Source: Trachythela sp. YZ-2020 (Eukaryota; Cnidaria; Anthozoa; Malacalcyonacea; Clavulariidae). Taken from it: a stretch of DNA of 64,000 nt. The position numbers were made by a program, and so were the translations under genes. The stretch is taken from the NCBI GenBank assembly GCA_016169945.1, contig JADLSH010000133.1:124001-188000 (forward strand). Reading direction: 5' to 3'. The notes under the pieces are model-generated. The model was not told where the DNA came from, did not search any database, and saw only the letters and a list, made by a program, of their open reading frames with translations. Positions 42,095-55,423 of the stretch are shown here, piece after piece (within the stretch, counting starts at the first letter, position 1; every line of letters starts with the position of its first letter).

Positions 42095-45000
42095 CAATAC
42101 AGTAAAATGACAGTGATCCTGTGACGATAATCAAAGAATATGTCCAAATTTACTATCAATAGTACCAAATATACATGGGTGTGGTCATTTCTTTCGGAAT
42201 AATGACCCTATTACACTGTGTGTGAAAATGTACCAATATTACTATCAATACAGTAAAATGGCAGTGACCATAAGACGATAATCAAAGAATATGTCCAAAT
42301 TTAAGTGGATGTGGTCATTTCACCGTGAATAATGACCATATTTATTACACTGTGTGTGTGAAAATGTACCGATATTACTATCAATACAGGAAAATGACAG
42401 TGACCATGGGACAATAATCAAAGAATATGTCCAAATTTAATTGGGTGTGGTCATTTCACCGTCAATAATGTCCATATATATTACACTGTTCGTGTGAAAA
42501 TGTACCAATATTACTATCAATGCAGTAAAATGACAGTGACTATAAGACGTTAATCAAAGAATATGCCCAAATGTGCTTCGGTGTTGTCATTTCACCGTGA
42601 TTAATGACCATATTATACTGTGTGTGTGAAAATGTACCATTATTACTAAGAATAGAGTAAAATTAATGACAGTGACTATGTGACGATAAACATGGAATAT
42701 GTCCAAATTTAAATGGGTGTGGCCGTTTTACGGTGAAAAATGACCATATTATACTGCATGTGAGAAAATCTAGCAATATTACTATCAATACAGTAAAATG
42801 ACAGTGACGCTGTTACGATAATCAAAGAATATGCCCAGATTTACATGGGGGTGGTCATTTTACTGTGAATAATGACCATATATATTCCATTGTGTGTGTG
42901 AAAATGTACCCATATTACTATCAATACAGCAGAACGATAGTGACCCTGTGACGATAATAAAATATTATGTTCAAATTTACATGTTTTTGATCATTTCACC
43001 GTGAATAATGACCGTATATATTACACTGTGTGTATGAAAATGTACCGATATTACTATCAATACAGTAAAATGACAGTGATACGGTGACGATAATCAAATA
43101 ATATGTCCAAATTTACATGGACGTGATCACTTCACCGTGAATAATGACCGTATTACTCTGTGTGGGTGAAAATGTACCAGTATTACTATCAATAGAGTAA
43201 AATGGCAGTGACCATAAGACGATAATCAGGGAATATATCCAAATTTGCATGGGTGTGATCATTTCACAGTGAATAATGACCATATTACACTGTGTGGGTG
43301 AAAATGTACCGATATTACTATCAATACAGTAAAATGACAGTGACACTGTGACGATAATCGAAGAATATGTTTAAATTCACATGGCTGTGGTCATTCCACC
43401 ATGAATAATGAACATATTATGCTGTGTGTGTGAAAATGTACCGATATTACTATCAATACAGTAAAATGAAAGTGACCCTCTGACGATAATCAAATAATAT
43501 GTTCAAATTTACATGGTTGTGATCATTTCATCGTGAATAATGATCATATTACACTGTGTGTATGAAAATTTACCGATATTACTATCAATACAGTAAAATG
43601 ACCGTGACACGGTGATGATAATGAAAGAATATTTCCAAATTTACATGGGTGTGATCATTTCACCGTGAATAATTAACATATTACACTGTGTGTGTGAAAT
43701 GTACCGATATTTATATCAATACATTAAAATGACATTGACCCTGTGACGTAATCCAATAATAAGTCCAAATTTACATGGGTGTGGTCACTTCACCGTGAAT
43801 AATGACCATATATATTCCACTGTGTGTGTGAAAATGTACCGATATTACTCTCAATACAGCAAAACGATAGTGACCTTGTGACGATAACAAATAATATGTT
43901 CAAATTTACATGGTTGTGATAATTTCACCGTGAAAAATGACCATATTACACTCCAGTGTGTGTGAAAATGTACCAATATTACTATCAATAGAGTAAAATG
44001 ACAGTGACCATAAGACCATAATCAGGGAATATATCCAAATGAGCTTCGGTGTTGTCATTTCACCGTGATTAATGACTATATTATACGGTGTGTGTGAAAA
44101 TGTACCATTATTACTAAAAATAGAGTAAAATGGCAGTGACCATAAGACGATAATCAGGGAATATATCCAAATTTGCATGGGTGTGATCATTTCACAGTGA
44201 ATAATGACCATATTACACTGTGTGGGTGAAAATGTACCGATATTACTATCAATACAGTAAAATGAAAGTGACCCTCTGACGATAATCAAATAATATGTTC
44301 AAATTTACATGGTTGTGATCATTTTACCGTGAATAATGATCATATTACACTGTGTGTATGAAATTGTACCGATATTACTATCAATACAGTAAAATGACCG
44401 TGACACGGTGACGATAATCAAAGAATATTGCCAAATTTATATGGGTGTGGTCATTTCACCGTGAATAATTAACATATTATACTGCGTGTCTGAAATGTAC
44501 CGATATTTCTATCAATACATTAAAATGACATTGACCCTGTGACGTAATCAAATAATATGTCGAAATTTACATGGGTGTGGTCACTTCACCGTGAATAATG
44601 ACCATATATATCCCACTGTGTGTGTGAAAATGTACCGATATTACTCTCAATACAGCAAAACGATAGTGACCCTGTGACGATAATCAAATAATATGTTCAA
44701 ACTTACATGGTTGTGATAATTTCACCGTGAATAATGACCATATTACACTGTGTGTGTGAAAATGTACCAATATTACTATCAATAGAGTAAAATGACAGTG
44801 ACCATAAGACGATAATCAGGGAATATATCCAAATTTACATGTGTGTGATCATTTCACCGTGATTAATGTACATATTATACTGTGCGTGTGAAAATGTACC
44901 ATTATTACTAAAAATAGAGTAAAATGACAGTGACCCTGTGAATATAATCAAGTAATATGTCCAAATTTAAATGGGTGTGGTCGTTTCACCGTGAATAATG

Positions 45001-46660
45001 ACCATATTATACTGCATGTGAGAAAATGTAGCAATATTACTATCAATACAGTAAAAGGACAGTGATACTGTACCGATAATCGAACAATATGCCAAAATTT
45101 ACATGGGTGTGGTCATTTTAACGTGAATAATGACCATATATATTATACTGCCCGTGTGAAAATGAACCAATAATACTATCCATACAGTAAAATGACAGTA
45201 ACCTTGTGATGATAATAAAATAATATGTTAAATTTACATGGGTGTGGTCATTTCACCGTGAATAATGACCATATTATACTGTGTGAGGAAATATACCGAT
45301 ATTACTATCAATACAGAAAAATGACAGTGACCCTGTGATTAGCATCAAATAATATGTCCAAATTTATATGGGTGTGGTCATTTCACCGTGAGTAATGACC
45401 ATATTGCACTGTGTGTGTGAAAATATACCGATATTACTATCAATACAGTAAAATGACAGTGAACCTGTGACGATAATGAAATTATATTTCCAGATTTACA
45501 TGGGTGCGGTCATTTCACCGTGAATAATGACCCTATTACACTGTGTGTGAAAATGTACCGATATTACAATCAATGCGGTAAAATGACAGTGACCATAAGA
45601 CGATAATCAAAGATTATGTCCAAATTTGCTTGGGTGTGGTCATTTTACCGTGAATAATTAACATAATACACCGTGCGTGTGAAAATGTACCCATATTTCT
45701 ATCAATACATTAAAATGATATTGACTCTGTGACCATAATCAAATAATATGTCCAAATTTACGTGGGTGTGGTCATTTCACCGTGAATAATGACCTTATGA
45801 CACTGTGTGCGCGAAAACGTGCCAATATTACTATCAATACAGTAAAATGACAGTGATCCTGCGACGATAAGCAAGGAATATGTCCAAATTTACATGGGTG
45901 TGGTCATTTCACCGATAGTAATGACCATATTACACTGTGTGTGAAAATGTACCAATATTACTATCAATACAGTAAAATGACTGTGACCATAAGACGATAA
46001 TTAAAGAATATGTCCAAATTTAAATGTGTGTGGTCTTTTATCCGTGAATAATGACCATATATATTACACTGTGTGTGTGAAAATGTACCAATATTACCAC
46101 CAATGCAGTGAAATGAGAGTGACCATAAGACGTTAATCAAAGAATATGTCCAAATTTGCTTGGGTGCGGTCATTTGACCGTGACTAATGACCATATTATA
46201 CTGTGTGTGTGAAAATTTACCACTATTACTAAAAATAGTGTAAAATGACAGTGACCCTGTGACGATAATCAAAGAAAATGTCCAAATTTACATTGGTGTG
46301 GTCGTTTCACCTTGAATAATGACCATATTATACCGCATGTGTGAACATGTAGCAATGTTACTATCAATACAGTAAATTGACAGTGATCCTGTGACGATAA
46401 CCAAAGAATATGTCCAAATTTACATGGGTGTTGACATTTCACCCTGAATAATGACCATATTACACTGTGTGTGAAAATGTACCAATATTACTATCAATAC
46501 AGTGAAATGACAGTGACCATAAGACGATAATCAAAGAATATGTTCAAATTAATTTAAATGGTTGTGGTCATTTCACCGTGAATAATGACCATATATATCA
46601 CTGTGTGTGTGAAAATTACTATAAATACAGTAATATGACAGTGACCATAAGATGTTAATC
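42095..46660 (+). repeat. Satellite array, ~133 bp monomer, about 34 copies, with higher-order structure
   Basis: Each monomer contains, in order, AGTAAAATGACAGTGACC, ACGATAATCAAAGAATATGT, CCAAATTTACATGGGTGTGG, TCATTTCACCGTGAATAATG, a TGTGTGTG stretch, GAAAATGTACCGATATTACT and ATCAATAC. Monomers differ by substitutions and small indels. Marked variants recur together: CAGCAAAACGATAGTGACC types near 42924, 43857 and 44655, and a GGGAATATATCCAAATTTGC block near 43225 and 44157. Spacings are about 930 and 800 bp (7 and 6 monomers). Minus-strand frames inside (43113-43346, 43906-44289, 45964-46272, 46554-46844) are translations of the repeat, not genes. Confidence 0.95.
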
Positions 46661-46664
46661 CTAG

Positions 46665-48470
46665 AATATGAACTGAATTAAGTCTAAGTAAAAAGCGTCT
46701 AGGTAGAATCGATTTCGATCGTTTTTTAATGAATTTGTCCGACCTTGGTAGAAACAGAGTAAACGGGTTTACTGTACGCAGGAAGTATAGTATGAAAACG
46801 AAAGTGTAATCAATATTTTCTGACTCAGAAAGAAATAGAAGCACCAGTCAGACCTCTTATGAACGAATATCAAACACTTATGATCGACTATTTAGTTAGC
46901 TAGACGTTCTACGACAACACGTTTCATACAACTACCACGCGATTGCGTTATGGTAGATTTTTAATAGCATCGAAACACTGCCCTGTTGATCGATCTATTA
47001 CGTCTTCGACTTCACAAACTTGACTTATAATTTCAAGATTTAATCCCCCGGATTTTAAGTAAATATTTCAGCTATACGCAAAAACTAAGTCATACATTTG
47101 CTTTCATGTATTAAATCTGTAGTATCCACAAGCCACATGCCCACGCGTCAGGAATTTTGTTCGTCACTAATTAGTAATTGCCAAATATTTGCTGCGGAGC
47201 GTCAACGAGGCAGCACACTAATGTTCACGTATTAAGGTTGTTGATGTGTTAAGGTTGCTCCAGAGTTCACTCGACCCAGTCTTTTGCGCCGATCTATGTA
47301 TCGTCAAGAAAGTCGACTTGCGTCATTCTGTCTGTTTTTCCGGATGATTAATTAAGCTTCAAGTATGTTGGAAAAATGAGGGGGGTAGGACGATATTATG
47401 TTGTATTGCATATAGAACGATATTATGTTGTATTGCATATGACATTGTTTTTCACCGCAGCTTGTGTAATACGATCTGCGTAATATGTTTGACATTGTGG
47501 CGTTCGTTTCTGATTAATTTCTTTAATTATGTAAATGTGTTTTAAGTCTATTAAAATTAATTATGCCAGCCCTTCACGTTTGCTTACCAAAAAGCAAATG
47601 CAACTATAATACATCTTGTGAACAAGAACAGTCAACAAATGACATCAATGATATCACAATTATTTAAAGACATTTATCAGTCTGTACTTCCAAGTTATTT
47701 TACTTCAGATGCCATTTGAAAGCTTTGTTGTAATGCATTATGGTTGGTACCAAAAATTTAGTATTGACAATAGTCGACAACCGTATTTGTAATCTCAATT
47801 TTGACCACAAAATAAATTGATACATACAGTGTGTCTTTGTATGTGTATAACTACAAGTTAATTTTGCATCTCTTTATGTAGCAAGGCAGCACGTTCCTTG
47901 CGGTAGTAACTCCTAGTTTAGTAAAATTTATATTACAAAGATTTTAAATTGCAAAACTAAGTGTTCATCATGCCATAATTGTCTTCCTGCAGAGACTGAG
48001 GTTTCATATTGATTTTGTCAAAATGTTTATAATACTAATAAGAAACAGTCCTAAAAGAGGGGCCAAATTTCCGAAGAGGGGACCAAATTTCCTGGGACAC
48101 CAGGATCGCGGTTGTTGCTTGCCGGCCCAACTCGTTTAGCCGAGTCCGGCTACCCGGTAAAGCGGGATGAAGTAAACTCATCAACCTTCATTTTTTAGAC
48201 TGTTGAATAATCGTTGCTATATTAATTGAATATTGTTTCTATGCTACATTTAAGCGCTCCTCACGTATCGATTGATGTTTGTTGCTGTGATTACATTCAG
48301 TATTACATTGTGATTACATTGTCGCATTTGTTGAACCGTCTGTTGAAACACAAAATCAACATTTCAATGCTAATTTTTCAGTTTCTCTTTTTCAGCACGG
48401 TTTGCCGGGATAAATCGATTACATGGCCCGCTTAACCGGGACAATTCGGCCCCTTTAGCCTGGTTCCCAT
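46665..48470. other. Gene-free stretch
   Basis: Includes a 30 bp tandem doublet (ACGATATTATGTTGTATTGC and ten more bases, 47391-47449) and two GC-richer CCGG-rich segments (48105-48170, 48400-48470). No coding support. Confidence 0.45.
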
Positions 48471-48476
48471 TTAGTC

Positions 48477-48630
48477 GTAACTGTCGTGAACATATCAAGG
48501 TGACCGATCTAATAGAATGTCGGTATATCTGTAGAGTCAGTATGAAGATTGGTTCGTATACAGCAGACAAAAGATGAGATAGACCCAGACTATTTCACAT
48601 CGTCGAACATGACTTGTTCACGACAGTTAC
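48477..48630. mobile_element. 154 bp MITE with 16 bp perfect ends
   Basis: GTAACTGTCGTGAACA (48477-48492) and TGTTCACGACAGTTAC (48615-48630) are exact reverse complements. Confidence 0.7.
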
Positions 48631-48634
48631 ACTG

Positions 48635-48920
48635 TAAAAACTGATAGGTTAAAATAACCTATTTGTAAAGGTTGTCACTAATATGAATAGGTTGTTTTAA
48701 CCAATTGAATAGGTTATAACCAAAATAAATAGGTTAAAATAACCACTTATTTTTTGGTCAATTGTGAACATTTGGGCACAACTAATACAAATAGGTTATT
48801 TTAACCAATTCCTTTGGTCATGCAAATTCACTAACAGGTTATTGTAGTTTAATGGGTTGTTATAACCTATTATTATTAAGTCGGATAATTAGTTAACCAA
48901 TAACAATAGGTTGTTTTAAA
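48635..48920. repeat. AGGTTA/AACCTA foldback cluster
   Basis: About eight words of AATAGGTTATTTTAACC type in both orientations, e.g. TAGGTTAAAATAACCTA (17 bp palindrome near 48650). It could fold extensively as RNA or DNA. Directly adjoins the MITE to its left. Confidence 0.65.
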
Positions 48921-48924
48921 TATT

Positions 48925-51635
48925 CTTAAAATACTCATTAATAATGTGGCAAATCATGTCAACCATTAAGGAGTTAACTTATAGGCCAATAATAATTGCT
49001 CAAAACAGTTATAGGCAATATTAGTTCAGTCATAATCTTTATTAAGGAAAATGCATCTTATTTTTTACATATTTATATTGCCATAGTATACTATATATAA
49101 CACTGTATACAGATCTCAACATTAAATTGTTTATCACAGCCATTCCTACGTACAGTATATCGTTTGTGTTTTTTTTTTCATTTTTAGTGAGCGAAGTTGA
49201 TGGGGACGAGTTTTCAGAAATTTATCAACAAAAAACAAAGTCGGCGACCCATCTTTTTTATTTCATATAAGTTTTAAACATAATGTTCTGAAACTATTCT
49301 GAAAGTTTAATCAAAATCGCCAGTGTGCAATTTTTTTAAACTCGAAAATTTTATATAAAGATTTCTACACTGGCGATTTTTTTTTAAATTGAAATATATA
49401 AAATTTATCAAAATTAAAATTTGCGTTCAAAATTTGAAGATAGGTTACCGATGAAATTAAAGAGTAAAACGCATATAAAGGTGAAAAATTGGGTCAACAG
49501 CTTCACGAAATTTCCCTTATATAAAAGCGTCGCTGCAGACTAGTGAATGATTTTGGGGGGGGCAATATGTGCTTTCATCGTGCAAAAACGAGTGGCAAAT
49601 GTTTTTATCTTTTGATTTTAACGTTTATTCAATATATTTGAGAGCCATGGACAACCAAGAAATACTGTGAAGGGTTAGATCGATTTAAGTCCAGTTGAAT
49701 CCTGCCATTTACTCAGTTCGCGAGCTTCAACAGCCGTACAGCTGGACATATTTTTGCCTAGTTTTGTAATTTTGCTGAAGATGAAGAAGTCGGTATTTTG
49801 CTATAGAACTGTGATATTTTTACTGTTTAACTTGTAAAAAATATGCAAGTATCACTAAACGACTTTTATAACCTTCAACAGTTTTTATATACAATAGTTA
49901 ATAAATGTTTTAATAAACTCTTATTAGTGAACATTATATCTAAAATGTTTTTGAAAAACTCACTTTTATATTACTGTCAAGATTGTTTTATCCAAGCTAT
50001 ATTTGTATCATAGTTAAAATCACTCGTCGGTGTTACTGGTGCTTTGTCACATAAAATTAAGGATTATTCAAAGGTTTTTCATTACAAATCTTTCAGAATG
50101 GTAAAAATTATTTAAAAAAACCGGCCGAAATATCTTTGTCTTGTTTTGATCGTCGAATTTGCGTGGGAAAGTCCACGTACTTTCCACTCGTTTTTGACTC
50201 ACGTCCCGCGATCTTCTCATGCATTACTGTAGGGAGCCACCTTAAAAAATTTAGATTTAATTCATGTAATTAGTGTCTTGTTAGGATAGTGGATAGAGGG
50301 ACATCTGTGTACAGCATTATTTACTATTTAGATTTCGTTAGGCTTGTCAAAAAAAAAAGTAAATAACTTAATGTTTTCATGTTAATTACGTCACAAAAAG
50401 AAAACGTTGTATGAAAAAAGTGGAAGAGGGAGAGGCCATAGGCACATCTGAATAAGTTGAATGAGTTGGTTAGAGGTCATATAGCACTTGACGGCTACTT
50501 TATGTTTGTAAAACTTTTATTGAAATAAAACGTTAATAGAAAAGTCAAATAAACCCGTAAAAGTAAATGAGTAAAACATACGACATATAAGATGATAGCC
50601 TGAACAAATTTTCTAGATCAAACCTTTCATTCTATAATTTTCTTTCAACTAGTCACAAGAGAAACTATATCCTTGGAACTTAAACTCGCGGGGAAGTTCC
50701 ACGTTAATTACTGTATTAAATTTCCCACAGCGGTGATAGCGCCATCAACTTAGGGATGTGACCAATAACGTCCATACTGATCAAACATTCTATTTGGATG
50801 AATTCATTTTGAATGTAGAATTTCATTGTATTCGTTTGTAATCTGGCAGGCAGATCTCACGTACGTTTGAGCTTTGCCTTATTTGCATTATAAATTGTAA
50901 ACTGTTTTGATACTCAAGTTACACGCACACATTTTTCTCCTGTTGCGTTTTCTGTAGACTCCTGTTAAGCAGACACCCCTTTTAGGCGGACACCTCGTCG
51001 AAGACACGAACGTTTCCGCTTAATACGGGTTCGACTGTAACATACTTTTGATAGTTTTAACAACCTTAAAAAACGCTGACGTCAGCAATGATTACCCTCA
51101 ACTCCGTAACTCAAGGAAAAATGGTTGCATTGACGTCGACTTTTTGCTGAGCAGCTAGTCGTAATGGTGATTCAGAATTTGATACAGCCAGCGTTGTTGC
51201 TTTAGTAGTTCAGACTTTAATATTTGCTACGTCATCGGTGAAAATGACCTTTGCCTGCTTTCAACTATAAAACAGAAATTTACAATCTATTTGGATTTTC
51301 TTCGTTTGATTTGATTTGAAATGCTATTCTATTCTATAAGAGGCTACATTTTCCCAACTTCGGTAAATGCGGAATGGCAGGATTGTTATTCCTCCAATAT
51401 ATAAGCCAGTGAGGAGTTTCGACTGCGCATCCAAATGACGCGTTCTGCGCTGGGATACAATTGCAGTTGAATCATAACACATGTAACAAAACGCTATTTT
51501 AACATACAGAAACGCACAAAACGCTATTTTATTAATACTTAATTATATATTAATCATACAAGGGAATGTTATTGCATATATTTGCAGAGCATTTCTATTA
51601 AAATTAGTTTAAACTATAGTAATAATCTTACCGAT
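48925..51635. other. Gene-free, AT-rich stretch
   Basis: Only a short hairpin (ATCGCCAGTGT near 49315 with ACACTGGCGAT near 49370) and homopolymer runs were seen. No frame above 60 residues has protein character. Confidence 0.5.
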
Positions 51636-51639
51636 GTGC

Positions 51640-52015
51640 GTTCGATTTGTCTTATTTTGAGAAAATTGAGTTCTTTCTTGCCTCTATGCGAAGTTAAAAT
51701 AAGTATGGCGCACCTGCACATGATATGCTACAGTTCTATTGCAGCATTATTAGATCGATATTAGAGTATGGTGATGTACTGTGGTACGATGGCTTAACCA
51801 ACGCGGAAAGTAAGGACATAGAAAGGTATTTAGGATAATTTGCCCTAAAGCCGTGTTACACTTCCGGATGTCAACGTTAAACGAAAGGAGCGAAAAACAC
51901 TGCGTGGGACTTATAAGGAAAATGTCGTCTGACGGGCATCGACTCCATCATCTACTTCCAGCTAAGGATGGAGAATTAAGACAGAAGATACTAGATCTAA
52001 TGATGATAAGTACAT
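51640..52015 (+). pseudogene. LINE reverse transcriptase C-terminal fragment
   Basis: Across frames: LQFYCSIIRSILEYGDVLWY, then DGLTNAESKDIER, then RMSTLNERSEKHCVGLIRKM and HRLHHLLPAKDGELR. This order is that of the CR1-type RT thumb region seen at 28600-28800 and 62150-62350. At least two frame changes and stops. No 3' tail recognised. Confidence 0.7.
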
Positions 52016-52127
52016 ATATAAGCTGCCTCGTCCCCAGTCGCTTTGAAAGGGCGCGCGGAGAAAAGGGCGCGCGGGAATAACGGGAAGGCGAAGAAAGGGT
52101 AAGCGACTGGCAAATTCTGCATTCAAT

Positions 52128-53106
52128 ATGGCGTCGTTAGCAGATGAGTCAATTGAAGACACACATTTCTCTAGGCCTTTTCATTATGCTATCCTAGAAA
52201 AAAAGGTCGTTTGTCCGGAGAGCGAGTGTTTTAAAAAGTTATTTTTTGAAAAAAATGCTGGATTGGGAAAACATTATCGTGTAATTCACCAGAAAACAGC
52301 GACAGATGTACTTGTCACGAAGAAAGCTTCTCAAACTATGCGGCATTCGTATGGGCAAGAAACGCTTGAATATATTTGTTTTCTATCCGACAGGAAATCA
52401 AAGGTAAGTTCATGAATATTCTATTAATGCATATGCTTGAATGGCAATATCGATGAGGATTGAGGAATATATTTGCATGCTAATATCATTATTAACAATT
52501 TCCCTGGTTTCTGATTGGCTAAGAACATCAAAATTTTCTCTTAATTCTTTTTAATATAGGTATTTGGGAGAAAATACCACATGTGGTATTACCCCTAGTA
52601 AAAATTTTATTAGTATAATTTTATTTTTAATAGTATTTTCCTTGTTAATAATAATATTAATATGAAATAGCATTTGTTCTCGAAGTATTAATGAAAAATT
52701 GCACTTGTGTTTGGCGAAATATACGAATATTTAGCCAAACACGCGTGCAATTTTTCATTAATACTTCTCGAACCATGCTATTTCCTATACTAATGACTGT
52801 ATTAATGATGAGTGTACTTGAGAGTATTTTCTAAAGCAAAATATATTCGTTCCATAGGCTGGCGCAATCGGCATGTGATTTGATGTGGCTAGCGAGACGT
52901 CTGGGAAAACAGTACGGCTGTTTGGCGAAGATGCAACCGAAGTTGGAAACAAGACCTGCTAGCGGGTTAGAAACGTGCTGTCCCGGTTATGCTTGGAACC
53001 TGATGACAACATAACCAAGTTTTTAACAGAAAACGAAATGGAACTTGGTCTGGGTAGCAAAAACAAACTGGCATTCACCCAGACCTTGGAATTATTCCAC
53101 ACATGA
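52128..53106 (+). pseudogene. Two-exon zinc-finger-type gene with nonsense codons
   Basis: Exon 1 (52128-52403) starts MASLADESIEDTHFSRPFHY and includes CPESECFKKLFFEKNAGLGK followed by HYRVIH, a single C2H2-like finger. AAG|GTAAGT gives a phase-0 donor. The acceptor TTCCATAG leads to exon 2 (52858-53106), in phase: FDVASETSGKTVRLFGEDAT, then VLSRLCLEPDDNITKFLTEN and a stop at 53104. Exon 2 carries TGA at 52876-52878 and TAG at 52960-52962. A GC-rich segment (CGCGCGGGAATAACGGG, 52064-52080) precedes the ATG and may be promoter. I do not recognise the protein; it may be a decayed host gene or a transposon accessory gene. Confidence 0.5.
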
Positions 53107-53109
53107 TTG

Positions 53110-54015
53110 CACCCGGGTTTTGCCCACACAAACAACATACAAATTCAGTTTATCATAGTCAATGTCTATATTTTCATTATGTTACTGTTCTATATTTATC
53201 ACTTTCATATCATAATTCACACATCAAACAATATACCATTTATCAAACAATAAACCATTCCTCATACATCAAACCACTATAATTATCTAACACCTCAATT
53301 CAAACCATAAATAAATTTATTCATATAAATCTAATTGATCCAATAGCTGTTCCAACTGGACAGGATCCCCAAAACATGTTCCAGGATCCGAATACCTGCA
53401 ACCACCAATTCGATCTGACCTAAATGAAAAATAAATAACAAACGTTGGAGATGGGGGCAGGGGGTGATGTTATAAAAATGTTCATACTAGTATGTTCCAT
53501 TTTTTACGGAAATTTTTTGTCGTTTGTACCATTTGACCGCAGTGTTCATGGTCATAGGGCCACTGAGTATTTCCGATTTTCTGTTGGACCTGACATTGCT
53601 TTGGCCATTGTGTTTACCATTTTATTCAAGATTGTGTTGCCTAAACTTGAAATGGCATATTAACACTCACGCAATGTGATACTATAATATATATATATAT
53701 ATATGCATTCAGTAATACCTAGTTAAAATCTGAAGGCCCCTCCCTTTTCACACAATATAATTCTCAGGACCCCCCATACTAATGCAAAAAAATTTCAGGA
53801 CCCCCATACTTTCTCCTACAGTAAAAGTACTGCAAATTAAACATTTATAAACAGATAAAATGTAATTTCCTTCCTGATCACTTCGAGACAGTTGGCTTGT
53901 TTTGTGCTTCAATGCCAAGTTTACATAGTAAGTTATGTACATAATTAAGGAAATATATTATATGCGTAGTGCTTCGTTTGTCATTGATACATTAATTGTG
54001 TGTGAGTGGAAAGGA
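53110..54015. other. Gene-free stretch
   Basis: Contains a TA microsatellite (about 53686-53704) and CAGGACCCCCCATACT repeated at 53767 and 53800. A 72-residue frame at 53445 is hydrophobic but has no context. Confidence 0.4.
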
Positions 54016-54019
54016 TATA

Positions 54020-54203
54020 AGCCATGTTTACACTACGGGCCTAAGCCTAGCCTAGGCCTGGCTTTGGCCTAGATTTTCATAGTGTAAACGCACTTTGGCC
54101 TGGCCTAAGCCTGGCCTAGGCCAGGAAATCTAGGCCCATCACAATAGTGTAAACACTTCAGTCTTGGCCTGGCCAAGCCTAGGCTCGTAGTGTAAACACG
54201 GCT
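54020..54203. mobile_element. 184 bp MITE, TTTACACTACG ends
   Basis: AGCCATGTTTACACTACGGG and CGTAGTGTAAACACGGCT are inverted ends (one mismatch). The interior is nearly all variants of GGCCTAGGCC/GGCCTGG and an ATAGTGTAAAC repeat. Flanking ATA may be the target duplication. Confidence 0.75.
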
Positions 54204-54345
54204 ATAGATGGATAAATAATACTAAAGCATCAGAAGCATAGCTAGGGGGGAGGCATTATTCGCACTGCCAAAAAAATAACAAATTACCCTGGCTACACCC
54301 CTTGGAAAAGCATACAATCCATACTGTACATATTTACTATACTGA

Positions 54346-55068
54346 CTAATAAAAAGGATACTGTTTATGTCCACCTTTGTTTTCACGCCTTGTGTATACC
54401 CCAGGAAAAAATTCTTTTATATGCCGGGTTAAAAAGACTTTCTTATCATGTTCAAAACCAAACCATGATAGTAAGAATTCAATAGTTACTTCTGATCCTT
54501 CCTTCAGCTCAAATGACTGCTTTAACTGCATCTCTAAATCCGATTTTCGACATGTTACTTCATGTCCGGATGGTTTTCCTCCTACAGATCAGAGTTCAAC
54601 AACTTATAAGCAAGGAGTACTCAAAAAAGGTAGATTTTAGTCTGTGATATCATATGTACACAAATCCTAAATATTTAATCAATATCAATATTTACATGCC
54701 AACGTTGAATCGCTTTGGTTTAGACAAAGATTGCTTTGAAGGTGTGAGGTGTGTTTTCCGCCAATCGGACTTTCTTCAACGTTTGCCTCCTGCAAAACGC
54801 CTTCTTTTGGTGTACTTGATCGCGGAGGATCATCTATATTTAATATTATTATGCTGCATGTTTGAATAAAGCCGAGAGTTTGAATAAAAATAATAGTATA
54901 ATTGACAATTGCGGGATTGCCACGTGCACATCTGGCACTCATCATATGCTCAAAAAATTGATACTTACCGTCGATAGACATGTTGCTGAATGACATTTCA
55001 AGCTCTTCATCGTCAAAATAATCTTCTAAGACCAGGAAAGGGCCACTTTCGTCTAGTGACTGCGCCAT
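54346..55068 (-). CDS. Hypothetical split gene, minus strand
   Basis: Exon 1 (55068-54969) encodes MAQSLDESGPFLVLEDYFDD, then EELEMSFSNMSID, with an ideal GTAAGTAT donor in phase 1. A downstream exon (54581-54346) joins it in phase through CTGTAG and reads CRKSDLEMQLKQSFELKEGS, VTIEFLLSWFGFEHDKKVFL, IKEFFPGVYTRRENKGGHKQ. A middle candidate exon (54833-54696, SSTPKEGVLQEANVEESPIG) is also flanked by splice-like sites, but if spliced as seen it would create TGA at its 3' junction. It may be alternative or mis-bounded. The acidic N-terminus and basic C-terminus suggest a nuclear protein; the family is not recognised. Confidence 0.5.
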
Positions 55069-55141
55069 AATTTACATAATTTGCTCAGATTTATGTATTT
55101 GCAGAGTTTCGACAAAATTTGCATACTTTCGACACACGATT

Positions 55142-55255
55142 TGGCAGGCCCTTCGCTTCTCATATTTCAGTATCCCGCCATGCACTGCCCGGCAACTTAT
55201 CACAGCCACTGATCTATATAAATGCACTGCACTGTGTCCAACGAAGGGCCTGCGG
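55142..55255. repeat. Inverted repeat with a GAAGGGCC-type core
   Basis: GCAGGCCCTTCG (55144-55155) and CGAAGGGCCTGC (55242-55253) are perfect 12 bp inverted repeats. The second, preceded by TCCAA, resembles the start of the Penelope ribozyme-like block, but the rest does not match. Probably a foldback or a decayed Penelope terminus. Confidence 0.4.
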
Positions 55256-55423
55256 AGGAGGAAGATATATAAGTACAGTCTTTACATATAGTTATTCTTT
55301 ATATATTAGAAATAGATACACGCAGAATTCCCTCGCCCATTCAAATTTTACTCCCCAAAAGTGATTGTAACATGAAGTACTTAGTCGATCACTGTAACCA
55401 TGGTAACACGCAACACTGTATAT

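Noticed and set aside
42095..46660. Hammerhead ribozyme in the satellite monomer
   Set aside because: GTGACGATAAT and GTGTGAAAATG only loosely recall the core; no CTGANGA with a paired GAAA was found.
42100..46850. Minus-strand frames up to 127 residues inside the satellite
   Set aside because: They repeat with the ~133 bp monomer and have no start context or conserved protein pattern.
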